Below, piece by piece: positions 31,766 to 49,794 of a stretch of 64,000 nucleotides of DNA. Origin of the DNA: Maea johnstoni (lineage: Eukaryota > Annelida > Polychaeta > Spionida > Magelonidae); NCBI GenBank assembly GCA_963942565.1, contig OZ012686.1, positions 59,098,917 to 59,162,916 on the forward strand, read 5' to 3'. Under the pieces are notes generated by a model. The model made no database searches and was not told where the DNA came from. It worked only from the letters and a program-made list of their open reading frames with translations. Numbering within the stretch: the stretch's first letter is position 1; the number at the start of each line of letters is the position of its first letter. Both the position numbers and the translations under genes were made by a program.

Positions 31766-32559
31766 TACCTTCAGTTCAGAGCATTTATAGGCATGACATT
31801 TAAGGCCTACTTGAAGGGATACAAGTGCCAGATTTAATAGTCCACCTGGTTTGTGTCCTCTAAACTCACTGACTTATATTCTACTGATGTCTTTATTATG
31901 GCCTGAAACAACAACTAAGTATCATACGATTAAATGAGAATAATTGTTCCGCTGCAATAAGTTTAGAACAGTGAACTAGGTGCATGTCTGACTTGTAAAT
32001 TTGCCCAGTGCAGGCAGTTGACAATGGTTGAATGTCTGACTATTTTACAAAGAAGTTGGACTGAATTGTGAACTTCTGACATTTTGAATTCCAAAATATG
32101 TATGGTAATAGACCTGAATTTATCATCAGCCAAGAGTGAGGGATTGTCTGTTGTGGTAGCAATGTACAGTAGCACCTCCATTCTGTGACCTAGTACCCTC
32201 CCCAAAGAAGCGATTTTTCCTTTGATTTGCCCTACCCCCCTGACATTTAGTTTTACCAGAGAAATACATCCCCTTTATCCGCAACCCCATAGGCACAGCA
32301 TGCTAGTACCTAGGGTATGTGCGCCTCAGGTTACGTGGTGTAACCTGGGGAAGTATTGGTCACGTGATTGGTTTCGCGGCAATTTCAGTCTGACCCAGGG
32401 CCTGTGAAACCAGCAGGCAACCAATCCTGGGGTACACAGGTTATCTATGACTCATAGTGGTGTGAGGCAGCGAAATTTGATGATGCATGCACAGTGCCCA
32501 CTCCCTGTCTACTACTCCCAGGTTTTACCGAGTTTATAGGAGTCATCTTCAACCATTAT

Positions 32560-32999
32560 AGGGGAACTAAAGCCTCACATACATATTACCTTAAATGAAA
32601 GTAATACACTTAAAGAATAGGATGCTGTCCTCCTTTTTCTCTCAGTGATCCCATGAGGGGAGAATTTTGCATATTGCCATCAGCCTGCCCAGCCCCTGCT
32701 AGCAGCCATGTTCTCCAATTGCTATCAGCTGTGACTCAAGGGGTGGCATTGCCACTTCCTGTCCCCCCTCTCTGAGCAGTGCATCATAGACTACAGGGCT
32801 CTTCACATAAACTCCCTTCAAAATTTGCATTAAAACTTAAATATCAAACAGGAAAATGTTAAAATCATGTGCAGCAATTGGCTGTACAAAAAGACAGGTT
32901 AGCAGAGTTAGTTTTCATATATTTCCTGTTGGTAAAGTCAGACAAAAACAGTGGCTAGCATCACTGAAAAGCGGTATTGGTATAACAGATTGTAATTGA
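32560..32999 (+). mobile_element. 5' fragment of a THAP-bearing TTAA-type element
   Basis: Starts AGGGGAACTAAAGCCTCACA and aligns with the terminal region of the elements at 50.4-54.3 and 56.8-58.8 kb, including CAGTGATCCC(A/G)TGAGGGGAGA and a THAP-domain start. Homology ends within the THAP domain. Confidence 0.65.
32856..32999 (+). pseudogene. THAP domain fragment
   Basis: From ATG at 32856 the frame reads MLKSCAAIGCTKRQVSRVSF then HIFPVGKVRQKQWLASLKSG before diverging to a stop. This is the first half of a THAP zinc finger (C-x4-C, then FP and W). The second half (C-x2-H) is absent, so it cannot fold as a DNA-binding domain. It is closely related to the intact domains at 51732-52061 and 58122-58493. 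Confidence 0.7.
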
Positions 33000-33156
33000 T
33001 ACAACACATTTTCCGTTTAGATATTGATATTTGGTATCGTTTTGAGTACCGGAACGGAACCAATTCCTAACAGTCCCCTCCCCTGCTTACATCTAGAATA
33101 GTGTCCATTTTTAGGGTAATTCTGCCAGGCTATCTATAAAGGCTGGGCCAGGCAAT

Positions 33157-33512
33157 ACAGGGCTACCACCCTAGCCTTAGCCAACAGGGCATCTGGGCAT
33201 CATGTAGACACCCAAAACTCTCAAAAATCTCCTCATAGGACAGCCAGTATTTCTGAAAATGTCAATTGAATGCAAATACTTTAATTTTTTCCCCTTTTAA
33301 AAAAGGGCATAACATTCTCCATTCCTCACACAATGCCTTGGGAGTCAATTGGAGTGAAAATATTCAAGTATTTGCAGGAAATTGACTTTTTCAATAATTC
33401 CTCACTAAAAACTCTAGTCTTGGATGTCCTTATGTGTGATTTTTAGGGGCTTGAGTGTCCAAATTATGCCCAGTCGCCCTGCTGGCTAAGACCTTGCCAC
33501 CAGGGTCATTTT
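33157..33512. repeat. MITE with long inverted ends (CTTAGCC...GCAGGGC family)
   Basis: Left CCTTAGCCAACAGGGC...GGGCAT and right GCCC..GCCCTGCTGGCTAAGACC are inverted over about 90 bp. Pieces of the same family recur at 42085-42160 and 43230-43840. Confidence 0.6.
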
Positions 33513-33519
33513 AGTATTC

Positions 33520-34678
33520 ATATACCTATGCTATTAAATCTACAATAAGGATGAGAGTTATTTGAATGCATTTTTAGATGTATAATTTCAAATCTATTTC
33601 ATTGAGACTACTATATATATACATGTTCGTTGATCCTATCAAATAGGGGTTTCTTGATGACAACAGCTAGTCATGAAGTAAGTTATTTTAAAGTATTGAT
33701 TTAAATTTATTATATATTTATTATTTTTTATATTTAGCACTCATATATTTTCTTTGTTAGTTGCACTTAGAACAAAACAAATACCTTTGGTAGCGGATGG
33801 GTGAAGCAAATGCTCAAGGGAAAATGGTACTTTTTCTGATATTTTATAAAAAGTTTTCATTTCTAGAAAATTGACTTTGTTACCCTTTATTCCTAAATCC
33901 TGATAATATCCACCGGATTCCACCCTATTTCCACAGCAAAAATGTGTACTTTTATTGTATAACTTATTTATACCACAAGGGAAAGGTACTGTTACTTTTC
34001 AGTTTCTCTGCATATATTCTACAGCAGCTTAGTAATATTCAGGTGATTTGTTCTTGGTATATAAAGTGACCTACCCCTAGCCTCTGTTGATATTATGAAA
34101 AGTAGCATAGTGTATGGTGCTGAATTAAATTTTATCATCATCCAAGTATGCCGACCCAGAGGAGAGCTACATACTTTTTAAGCGCTGATATTCTAATTCT
34201 ATCCAGCCTCTTGGGGCTACTCACAGGTAGAATTACTAAGCCTGACTTCAATAACTAGCCCGGGGCTATGGGTCTAGCCCTAATGTTGAGCCCTGTGGTA
34301 AGTACAATATCAAGGCTGAAGGTCACAATTTATCAATTCATGTATTTATATATGAATTTTCAAATACTCAACAATATAAACTTGAGTCAACAGTAAAAAT
34401 GTAGAGTCCTAAATGCATAGTTAAGAGAAGAAAAGACATCCCACTCTCTTGCTTGTTATGATATATACAGATCTTTTACTTCTTAAGATATATATTGTCA
34501 GAATGTGAAAAAAACTGCTGGATGAATAGAGAGACCTTGTAGTTATATTTTTCTCAATCCCTTATGTAAACAGTCTTTACTGACCTGCCACCTGGTGGTG
34601 GGGAACGTAACTGAATTATAACTAAAAAGCAGAGATGCTGCATTTATTATGTTTTTAAAATCAGTTTAGAGGTATCCC

Positions 34679-34680
<2 letters not shown>
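33520..34680. other. No gene seen
   Basis: AT-rich DNA with no domain and no convincing repeat structure. Confidence 0.4.

Positions 34681-34727
<47 letters not shown>
34681..34727. repeat. (TA)n microsatellite at the left tip of the large nested element
   Basis: Alternating TA directly abuts the GGGCTCGATCAAG terminus. Confidence 0.95.
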
Positions 34728-36149
34728 GGGCTCGATCAAGCTGTTACGGAATCACACTTTTGCTGTTCAAGCTTAGATATCTTTTTTATGGAAAAAGTTA
34801 GGAAATCATGCTTTATATGGTTGTGTAGGGCTTTGAAAGTTCTTTTAAATGGACCAAGTTCCAACTTCCCCAGAAAATGATTTTTGGGTAAAAAAGTGAA
34901 AAAACATGCCTGTTACGGAATCACTCAAAATTACCATCTGTTTTCTACCACTTTAATCAAATACCACTTTAATGCTGTTCCTGCCACTTTTTTCCAAATG
35001 TTTCTTTATCAAGTGGTAGGTAAATTTGTTTTGCACAGATTCCACCACAAAGTTAGGAGTTGAATAAGTTAAAGTGAACTTTATTCAAGAAACTTTGACA
35101 GATGGTCTTGTTACGGAATCACATTTACCATTTGTTACGGAATCACATTTTCTGTAGCAATCAATATCTTTCATTAAAAGAGTGCACTATGGTGAAATTT
35201 TCTGCTTTAATAAAAAGTTAAGTTAGTGTACTGATATAAAGACATACATTTTTACTGAAGGGAGCACTTAATTAGGAATTACATGGTAGCAGAGAGTGGG
35301 TTTTATATGTCTCCGATGGTAGGTAACAGATGATTATGTCTAATGTTAGAGAGACCACTTCCCCACAAGGGCAATTGTTAGACAATTAACTTATATAAGC
35401 TGTAATAGATTTAACATTGAAGCTTCTTATAAATAGATCATTAATCTGAAAAGGTTTTGAAAAACATGATGTTACCTTCTGCATTCTCAGAGGTAGATTT
35501 CACTCACTACCTGGTCAGTTTTATATCACTTCCTGTACACATCAAGGATGTTGGTATACCCCAGACAATGTGGATTCTGTTTTTCCTCCACTGTCCCCTC
35601 TCATTAACACCCCTTATTGTTTAGTCTGAGCAAGGAGGATATGATTCGGGGGGAAATTGCATCTACCCTGATTTACTGAATGGGTGGCTTCAGGATTAGG
35701 GAATCCGATGTAGAGGTGAATGAAGACAAATTGCATTTGCAGACAGGATGAAGGTGTCAGTCAAGGTACACATCTGGGCCCGGTTGCATAAAACTCACCT
35801 TAACTTAAGTGAAAATTTCACCTTAAGTGATGAATTTTCTCCTTTACTAAGGTTCCTACTTAAGTGAAATTTGGGGCCCATTCACTTTCAATGTGCCAAC
35901 CACCTAAGGAAATCCTCAAGTTAGTCCTTATATATAAGTCGGTTGCAATATTTTTCCCTTAAACTTAAGGTTCACCTTAAGTACCCAAAATCTAAGGGTA
36001 CTAGGGAGTATCCTTAACTTGTTCCTTATCTTCTTCCATCATGGCTGTTCATGCGGTAGCAGGTTACAAGAGGGTTGGAGATGAAGTGCAATGGGCACTC
36101 CGGAGAGAGCGTATTTTTCGGGACCGGTTGAATACGATGGACCAAGTGT

Positions 36150-36450
36150 GAAAGAGAAAATATTTAAATATGTTTTTTCACCACCGTATTTTGTTGGGAG
36201 AAAATATATTTAAATATATTTTCACCACCGTATTTTTGGGGGAGAAAATATATTTAAATATATTTTCACCACTGTATTTTGTTGGGAGAAAATATATTTA
36301 AATATATTTTCACCACCGTATTTTTGGGGGAGAAAATATATTTAAATATATTTTCACCCCCATATTTTTGAGGGGAGAAAATATATTTAAATATATTTTC
36401 ACCACCGTATTTTTGGGGTAGAAAATATATTTAAATTTATTTTTTCCCAA
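36150..36450. repeat. Left tandem array with palindromic core
   Basis: About six units of 50-57 bp, each with AAATATATTTAAATATATTT (self-complementary) followed by CACCACCGTATTTTTGGGG. Confidence 0.85.
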
Positions 36451-37948
36451 CCACTATAGAAAAAGGGAAAATATATTTCAAGCAATGGCTGGTTGCCTGG
36501 CTCATTTTCCTATTGGTATGGGGAGTTATCGTTATATCAATATAGCGAAATGACACTTGGAACGAGATAGGTGAAACAAGTTATAACATGTTGACAATTT
36601 ATCCGATACAAAGTAACCATTTCGTGAAAGGTCTTCTGGGCCTTGTTCAGGACCATAAATGTTGATCAACGTGGTAGGAAAACGGGATCTGAACGCGTAG
36701 CATCGTAATAAACTGTGAACCCTACCCAGAATCCCTCATTCATCATGGACGTCACAAAACGAAATCTGGCGGGTTTTCAAATTCGTCTGATAACGTTTTG
36801 TCTGTTTTTGTTTATCTATTTAATAAACATATATCTCTAATAGATACATGCCTTAGTTACATTTATTGCTATAACTTAGGACCAGTTAAAAACTGGTCCT
36901 ACTTTTTTTTCCATACAAAAAAATTTCATAATCCCTCTAACACACCTAAACCATGGCCAGTATGTAAACCTACACAGCTTCTTATTGAGTGATGATTGAG
37001 GAAATTGTTTTTTTTACATTTTAAAATCGCTTATACCCAATACAAATATGTCAGATACAAGTGAAAAGATATATATCGATAACTTCCATTTAAAACTGCA
37101 CAAATAAACACAGTCCCGCACCTACAACTCAGCAGGTGCGTGTCATCTAAGGATATTACCTTTTCTATCAAGTATGATCATGCTAACAACTACTACAGCA
37201 TGGATCAACCAAACATCAAGATCAACGCATGATATCAGCACCTTATTCTGATTAACAAGTTCTATTGGGATTTAATGCTACACTTAAATCCATCACAATA
37301 TGAACACCCACCATTACATATCTTTTCTTGGCATTTCATTACAAGGTATTTTGAGTTTACACCTACCAGAGCTGCCCACAACAGTAATCCACTGCTGTGG
37401 TATGAATTTATTTCATTCATACACTTGTGTCAACTAACTGACACCAAAGCACAGTCAAACACAATAGGGGAATACTACATCCCCGACTGAACGAAAATTT
37501 ATTGTTCCCGTATCTATTTTTCGAATAGCTTCTGATGAGGGTATTATTGTCCCGAAACCGTCGAAACAATGCCCCCTCAACAATGGGCACTGTTAACACT
37601 GTGACGTCATTCACGACTTCACCACGCATTCCATTTTAGAACACACGAATTCAGCGTGACGCATCTCCACGGCAACCCTCTGTTGCACGTGAATCCAGAA
37701 TTGATATGTGGGAACGCATCATACGTTACGATCAGTTGTAACATATCTATACAACCCAGACGGTCAAGCCAAATTCTTGACAGCCCATCCGATCCATTCC
37801 CTCGTCTTACAGCCTATATATCGATAACTTATTTGTGTCAAGTCTAACTTCTATATCCCTATCAACCAGAATAACAAGGACGCTTTTTGCCTTTTTGGAC
37901 CTTTGAGTTTATATTTAATCGATACGTAGACGCCATGATTTTTCACAT

Positions 37949-38019
37949 AGAGACCCGGATGTTAAACGGTACGATGACAGCTCCAAGGTGTCATCTTTCC
38001 GTTTAACATCCGGGTCTCT
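37949..38019. repeat. Perfect 21-bp-arm hairpin
   Basis: AGAGACCCGGATGTTAAACG and its complement face each other, with a second inner stem GATGACA/TGTCATC. The loop is about 9 bases. Confidence 0.85.
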
Positions 38020-38068
38020 CCGTGTATCAACGTTTGCATTTTATGACCATCTGAACAGGAAACGTTGA

Positions 38069-39208
38069 TCCTTCAAAAGAAGTCTAAATTGGAGAAACTG
38101 CGGAACTCTTCCTCCTGAAATACCATTAGCTAAGGGTATTTACTAGGGGATCTTCTATATATACTATTATAGTCCCGCAGATTTGAGAAAAATCATGCAC
38201 TTTGTATTAAGAGCATGAAATTTGATATGTTGGTACAACTCACAAAAGGGGAACATTTCAGATAGAAAGGCGTCGCACCCATGCCCCCCACCCCTGGGGA
38301 CAGGTGGCACACCTATTGGTCAGCTGCAAGGTAAACCTAACCTAATATAAAGGGTCATTGGCCTGCCCAACAATGACATTATTGTAGGTACTAGGAAGTA
38401 GAGTTTTAGTGAGTTTTATTGAATTTTAGTTTAATTGGGTAGATTTAGGTGGCGCCACCATTAAAATGGGTACTTTTGGTCTACCCAGTGTATTATTTCT
38501 ATCAATAAACAAGGATACAAAGCAGAAATACATTCAAACCAATGTACAATGTTCTATGACTACATCTTTGCATGTAAAACATTTCCAGATATGGGGGCGT
38601 GTGTCAGTCATGGCCCTTGCGGTAGGTGGCGCCACCTGCGGTTAGGCTACTAGGCCAACTGATATTTGCCTAATACTAAAGGTCATTTGTTTGTCAATCA
38701 ACGAAGCATTTAATCTTGTATGAACCAGCAGGTAGAATGCTATTAAGCGTTTTTCTTGTTATGCTTTGAAGGTTTGATATAGGTGTCGCCATCATAATAT
38801 GGGCATGTTTGGCATAGCAGTATTACTAATTCTATCAACATTTCTCTTAAGTAGGCCCATTTTTCAAAAGATCATAAATATCCAAAAGAATAAATATTGC
38901 CATGGGTTACATTTCCCGTTTGTAATAGTCATGCCCCATGGTGGCAGTGGCCCCACCTATTGGTAAGTTGAGAGGGTAACCTAATCTTGCATAGTGGAAA
39001 GGGCATACGTCTTCCAGACAATGGGATATTGTAATTCTGTATGAACAAGGAAGTGTAAATATTTGTAAGTTTAATTGAATATAGTATTACATAGAATTTA
39101 TTATTAAAAAGAAGATCCCCTAGTAAATACCCGTGTCCCATAGCTATAACTAATGGTATTTCGGAGGAAGAGTACAACGGTTTCACCAATTTAGACTTCT
39201 TTTGAAGG
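38069..39208. repeat. Inverted pair with diverged ~300-bp tandem repeats between
   Basis: About 95 bp containing TTCAAAAGAAGTCTAAATTG and TATTTACTAGGGGATCTTCT recurs inverted at both ends. Between them two to three diverged direct repeats share ACCTATTGGT or GGTGGCGCCACC, AACCTAA and GTATGAAC/A motifs. Probably another nested MITE. Confidence 0.5.
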
Positions 39209-39489
39209 TCCCCGACACCCATAATTGTGGGTGTACGTAGGAGCTGCGTTTCTCAAAAAATCCTATACTATCCTGCTGTGAGGCCACAATGTATTCATCA
39301 TCAGAAGACCTTTCCCACAATGGTTACCTTGTATCGAATAAATTGTCAACATGTTATAACTTGTTTACACCTATCTCGGTTCCCAGTGTCATTACGCTAT
39401 ATTGATATAACGATAACTCCCCATACCAATAGGAAAATGAGCAAGGCAACCAGTCATTGCTTGAAATATATTTTCCCTTTTTCTATAGT

Positions 39490-40045
39490 GGTCAGGAAAA
39501 AATAAATTTAAATATATTTTCTACCCCAAAAATACGGTGGTGAAAATATATTTAAATATATTTCCCCCACCCCCCCCCCCCCCCCCCAAAAAAAATATGG
39601 TGGAGAAAATATATTTAAATATATTTTCTCCCCCCAAAATACGGTGGTGAAAATATATTTAAATATATTTTCTCCCAACAAAATACGGTGGTGAAAATAT
39701 ATTTTAATATATTTCCCCCCCCCCCCCCCCCCCCCCAAAATATGGTGGAGAAAATATATCTAAATATATTTTCTCCCCCCAAAATACGGTGGTGAAAATA
39801 TATTTAAATATATTTTCTCCCAACAAAATACGGTGGTGAAAATATATTTAAATATATTTTCTCCCCCAAAAATATGGTGGTGAAAATATATTTAAATATA
39901 TTTTCTCCCCCCAAAATACGGTGGTGAAAATCTATTTAAATATATATTCTCCCCCCAAAATACGGTGGTGAAAATATATTTAAATATATGTTCTCCCTCC
40001 AAAATACGGTGGTGAAAAAATATATTTAAATGTTTTCTCTTTCAC
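39490..40045. repeat. Right tandem array with palindromic core
   Basis: About ten units complementary to the left array, two of them carrying cytosine runs (39563, 39715). Unit number differs from the left side, so the array has expanded or contracted. Confidence 0.85.
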
Positions 40046-40390
40046 ACTTGGTCCATCGTAGTTGAATCCACTGGATGCATTTGATGATCTGTAGACCTCT
40101 ACAATAGATATAGATTTGACCGGGAGAGCATAATGTGGATTGTTGACCTCCTTCAAGCACAGATAGAGCATGTGACTCGGAGAAATCACGCACTATCACC
40201 CACCCTTCAGGTTCTAGCTGCTCTTAGTTTTTATGCCACGGGCTCATTTCAGTCTGTACTTGGTGATACAATTCAAGTTCACAAATCTACTGTTTCAAGA
40301 GTGGTCAAAAAAATATCTGCGATTTTGGCCAACAGGAGAAATCAGTTCATACAATTTCCAGACAATGATGACTTTGCTGAGATAAGCCGA

Positions 40391-40537
40391 CAATTTTTCG
40401 TCCCATGCAGCCTTCTTGTCATCCTTGGACAATTTGGCACTGAATTTGCCCCTAATAGTGTGTTTAAAAGTGCTATAGCAGTCAACAAGAAGCAGCTTTT
40501 CCCCTTCACTCCAATTGGGCTTCCTTTTTGCTGCCAT
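40391..40537 (-). pseudogene. Harbinger Myb/SANT-like DNA-binding protein, N-terminal fragment
   Basis: Minus strand from ATG at 40537: MAAKRKPNWSEGEKLLLVDC then FKHTIRGKFSAKLSKDDKKA and AWDEKLSAYL. This matches the second protein of Harbinger elements (related to host NAIF1), which brings the transposase to the nucleus and to DNA. It is cut at its C-terminal side, where it meets the transposase fragment tail to tail, the mark of an internal deletion joining the two genes. Confidence 0.75.
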
Positions 40538-43082
40538 GTTGGCAAGTGGAAGGCAGGACAGTCTGATTGCCCATAGTATGACACCACTATTTATACTGCC
40601 TTACACCTCATAGAACAAAAGGCACAAGGAAGGTCTGTGGTCACTAAGGTTTTCAACATGCTGGGGTGTGTCAAAGTTCATAAATGAAGAAAAATCTTAA
40701 GTATGGAAATCTCCTTAACCTTAAGTACCAATAAATTCCTTTACTAAGGTTGATTTCAATGTACATATTGCAACCCACTTAAGGTGCTTCCTTAGTGAAG
40801 GAAAATCTTATCACTTAAGGATGTGTTTTTCCTTATCTTAAGTGTAATCCCATTGTTTTATGGCCATTAGTCTAAGGAATCCTTATATTTAAGGATTTTC
40901 CTCAAAAATGAATTCAACAAATATAATGCATTTCATGGGTTTACTTCTTCCTGGATACTCACATTAGCAATTTTATAAACCACTAAATGTGAATCATTTG
41001 AAATATGTCATTTTATTGAAGAAAAACAACAAAATTGTAGATCTGTGGAACACATTTCATCAAATTCTATCAAGCCAATGTTATTGCAACACACTTATTT
41101 TAAGGAACAACTTAAGTTGACCTTAAGGTGTATCTTAAGTTAAGGTGAGTTTTATGCAACCGGGCCCTGTACAGCTACCAATTGATATCAAACTAGCTGA
41201 GTTATGAATGAATTATGAACATTTATAGTTAATGCCAAATTTGCTAAATACTTATAAAATAACTATGTAATGATTCTTTTTAAACATGCATTTGTGATCT
41301 TATTAACTGTTGGATATTTTTTCTGGAGTAGATCATACATGTCTATTGGGCAATTGGAGAATCCCTGGAAATTTGTTTTTAAAATCATTTAGACTGCTGA
41401 TCTATGACTGACTTTGTATAAAACAGTATCATATGAGTTGCATATGACTATATTGTATCTTTGAGTGATGTAACAAAATTTTGTTCTCTGAGAAATGTTT
41501 ATGTATTGAATCCTTCCCAAGGTTCTACACTTGTGACAAAAGTTTCTTGTCCTCAACAGTGTGTAAGTTCCATCTGAAACACTGAATAAATTCCTCTAAA
41601 ATTTAATGCGGGTGGTCAAGTTTTAAAATATATGCATAAATAGAGACTTCCGAATCTGGGCTACATTGACCATGTGCTAAACTTCAGTTTTCTTCTTTAC
41701 TTGAAGGAGAATCTCTGTTTCTGTGAAGGTATCTAAAATCTCTGTCGAAGAGCTTTCCTGTCCACCACAGATATAAATTCTCTAAAATCTACTATTTTAC
41801 AAAAGTCTTGAACAAATAGGGTTCAAGAATGATATTACTATAGGATAAGACAGCCAAATGAGGGAGCACATTTTCCTGAATTTGAGGGAAAATATTGAAT
41901 TCAATATTCTAAAATTCTGTACACAACAGTTTGAATAGGTTGATATGGCCCAATATAACCATGAACATGCATGTACTTCTTGAAATAAATGCCTTATAAA
42001 AAGTCACTGAATTTAAACTAGAGTGAAAACAATTCATTTATATATTTGAAAATGTCCTTTTAAAGGGTTATTCACAAAATTATTTGGGTGTCCTGATGGG
42101 TGATTTTTAAGGGAGTGGGAGTCCAAATGAGACTGAGATGCCCTGCTGGCCAGCTTAATTATACTCTACTTTAAAACTGTGTGAATGTTTTAAAAAAGGT
42201 AGTTTGGTGCTATGACACATTTTGAATAATTGTACCTTTCTCAAAATTGTATGTGAGTTACTTGTTTATAAAGAACTTCATCTGATTTCCATGTACAGCT
42301 TAGTCCTTGTCCAAAGCGTTTTGATGCCATATTGAAACTACTAATCGATAATGGCCATATACTTTTTTTTCAAAATACTGTGCACAATGTCTCATTCTAA
42401 ATATGGAAACTATCAGTTATTACTAAACTTAAAGTTAAGATAACAAACTAGTCCATTTAAAGAATGTTCAAGACATCTATAGGCTTGAACCAGTCAATTT
42501 ATCAAATATGTGATTCCGTAACGTTACGGAATCACCAACTTTAACCCCCACAAAAACACTGTTTGAAAATTTATTTTTCAAAAGTGTGCCCCTCATAGTT
42601 AAATTAGTGTTAAAATGCTTTTTTCTATGAAGTTTCATGGTAATGACCCAATCTGAACATTTTCAAAAATTAAAAAAATGCTATTTTCCTGTTACGGAAT
42701 CACATGTTACGGAATCACAGATCACTGTATTTTAAAATTCATCAAAAACACCCCAAAACATAATATTCAATACTATATCTCTTGGCACAGTCTTCCAAGG
42801 TATAATTGTATCATCTAAAGCAACGTTGAAGATCATAAGATGGTTTTACAAGAAAATATGGTGGTTTTAACATTTTGTCAAATGTTATTGTCAGAAAGGC
42901 GTTGAACAAACAAACAAACACCCTGCAGTAAAATGTTCATAACTTTTTCGTAAATGGGAATACAGTAAATCTGACTAAAGATCCAGAAACTTCAGAATTC
43001 TAGCTTTCCAAATATGTAAGATACATATTGCTACTATAAAATTTATTTTTTGTCTTAGATGCTAACTTCAACTTGATCGAGC

Positions 43083-48180
<5,098 letters not shown>

Positions 48181-48188
48181 AGGGGTGT

Positions 48189-48220
<32 letters not shown>

Positions 48221-48221
48221 A

Positions 48222-48312
<91 letters not shown>

Positions 48313-48410
48313 GGAAATGGTGCCATGCATTACATATTGATAGACAAGATCATAGCCACAGAGAGAGAGAGAGGGAGAGGGAGAGAGAACATGAGAGGGA
48401 TCGAGGGAGG

Positions 48411-48452
<42 letters not shown>

Positions 48453-48804
48453 GACAGAGAGACAGAGACAGAGAGAGAGAGAGACAGAGATGATGATGTG
48501 TGGCAAAATCATACAAGCCAGCCATTTTAATACTGACCTTGAAGTAGAATTTAGGAATTAATTTGTAGCTTTTGTCTGTTTGCTTTCCTGGTCCTTTCCA
48601 TTCTGTGTAAAGCCTTGTGAATTCTTCCATCTCCTCTTCCTTCAATTGTGCCTCGGTTTTCTTAGCTAAAAACAGTATGCAAAGTTCATCACCTCAAGTA
48701 CATAGGTAATTGATCGCAACCAGTAAGGACTAATGATTCATCATGTTCCAGTATAATACAAAAATAGATTGCCTGGGAGTTTCCAGTATCAGATATTAGC
48801 TACA

Positions 48805-48970
48805 TATTGATAGACATGATCATGGCCACAGAACATTTGTATCACAGTAAAACCTAGTTTAATCAGTCAGGTTAATCATATTACATGTAACATTATTTGA
48901 ATATGGTCATAGTATATCATATTATGGTATTAGTATTTTGAATGTGGTTCATACCAGAAACATATGTAGA
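48805..48970. repeat. Direct duplication, copy 1 (partner 49460-49620)
   Basis: About 160 bp from TTGATAGACATGATCATGGC to ACCAGAAACATATGT is repeated 655 bp downstream with few changes. Confidence 0.85.
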
Positions 48971-49024
48971 GAGAGGTGGAAATGGTGCCATGCATTACAT
49001 ATTGAATGATAGACAAGATCATGG

Positions 49025-49100
<76 letters not shown>

Positions 49101-49183
49101 CATGAGAGAGAGGGAGAGAGAACATGAGAGAGAGGTGGAAATGGTGCCATGCATTACATATTGAATGATAGATAAGATCATGG

Positions 49184-49222
<39 letters not shown>

Positions 49223-49264
49223 CGGACGGACGGACGGAGGGACGGACGGACGGACGGAGGGAGG

Positions 49265-49346
<82 letters not shown>

Positions 49347-49355
49347 ATGAGAGGG

Positions 49356-49439
<84 letters not shown>

Positions 49440-49459
49440 TGTTGCCATGCAGTACATAT

Positions 49460-49620
49460 TGATAGACATGATAATGGCCACAGAACATTTGTATCACAGT
49501 AAAACCTAGTTTAATCAGTCAGGTTAATCATATTACATGTAACATTATTTGAATATGGTCATAGTATATCATATTATGGTATTAGTATTTTCAATGTGGT
49601 TCATACCAGAAACATATGTT
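49460..49620. repeat. Direct duplication, copy 2
   Basis: Nearly identical to 48805-48970. Confidence 0.85.
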
Positions 49621-49703
49621 TCTGGTATGGTTGATTTTTGTAAGTTATACCTTGCACAACTGAGCTTCCCCCATGATAATTGTACACTACCAGTTCCCTA
49701 CCT

Positions 49704-49794
<91 letters not shown>

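Larger units (their letters stand above)
36133..40060. mobile_element. Element with palindrome-array long inverted ends, inserted in the Harbinger transposase
   Basis: Tips TACGATGGACCAAGTGTGAA are inverted at 36133 and 40060 and flanked by the direct repeat GTTGAA (36127-36132, 40061-40066; one more matching base allows 7 bp). The inverted ends run about 500-750 bp inward: first arrays of a palindromic unit, then unique matching sequence (AACAAGTTATAACATGTTGA, CGATACAA(A/G)GTAACCATT), to about 36650 and 39290. The interior holds a hairpin, an inverted pair and diverged tandem repeats, and no transposase. Confidence 0.8.
36041..40390 (+). pseudogene. Harbinger transposase, interrupted
   Basis: The N-terminus (36041-36132) reads MAVHAVAGYKRVGDEVQWAL then RRERIFRDRLN, a HARBI1-type start. 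An element then intervenes (36133-40060). The frame resumes with NPLDAFDD and, from 40133, IVDLLQAQIEHVTRRNHAL, QVLAALSFYATGSFQSVLGD and HKSTVSRVVKKIS, the conserved region before the DDE domain. There are also stop codons and a shift between 40080 and 40133. The catalytic DDE part is gone: past about 40390 the sequence is the opposite-strand Myb gene. Dead copy. Confidence 0.85.
35776..41167 (+). mobile_element. Harbinger element inserted in the outer element
   Basis: Near-perfect inverted ends GGGCCCGGTTGCATAAAACT, continuing CACCTTAACTTAAG, at 35776 and 41167. The inner flanks on both sides are rich in CCTTAA/TTAAGG. It carries remains of the two Harbinger genes (transposase, plus; Myb-like protein, minus) and is itself interrupted by 36133-40060. 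The bases beside it (TCT left, TGT right) do not form a clean 3-bp duplication. Confidence 0.85.

Noticed and set aside
31268-31837. 189-codon plus-strand frame
   Set aside because: It spans a MITE with inverted ends (31313-31765), has no domain and no protein-like composition.
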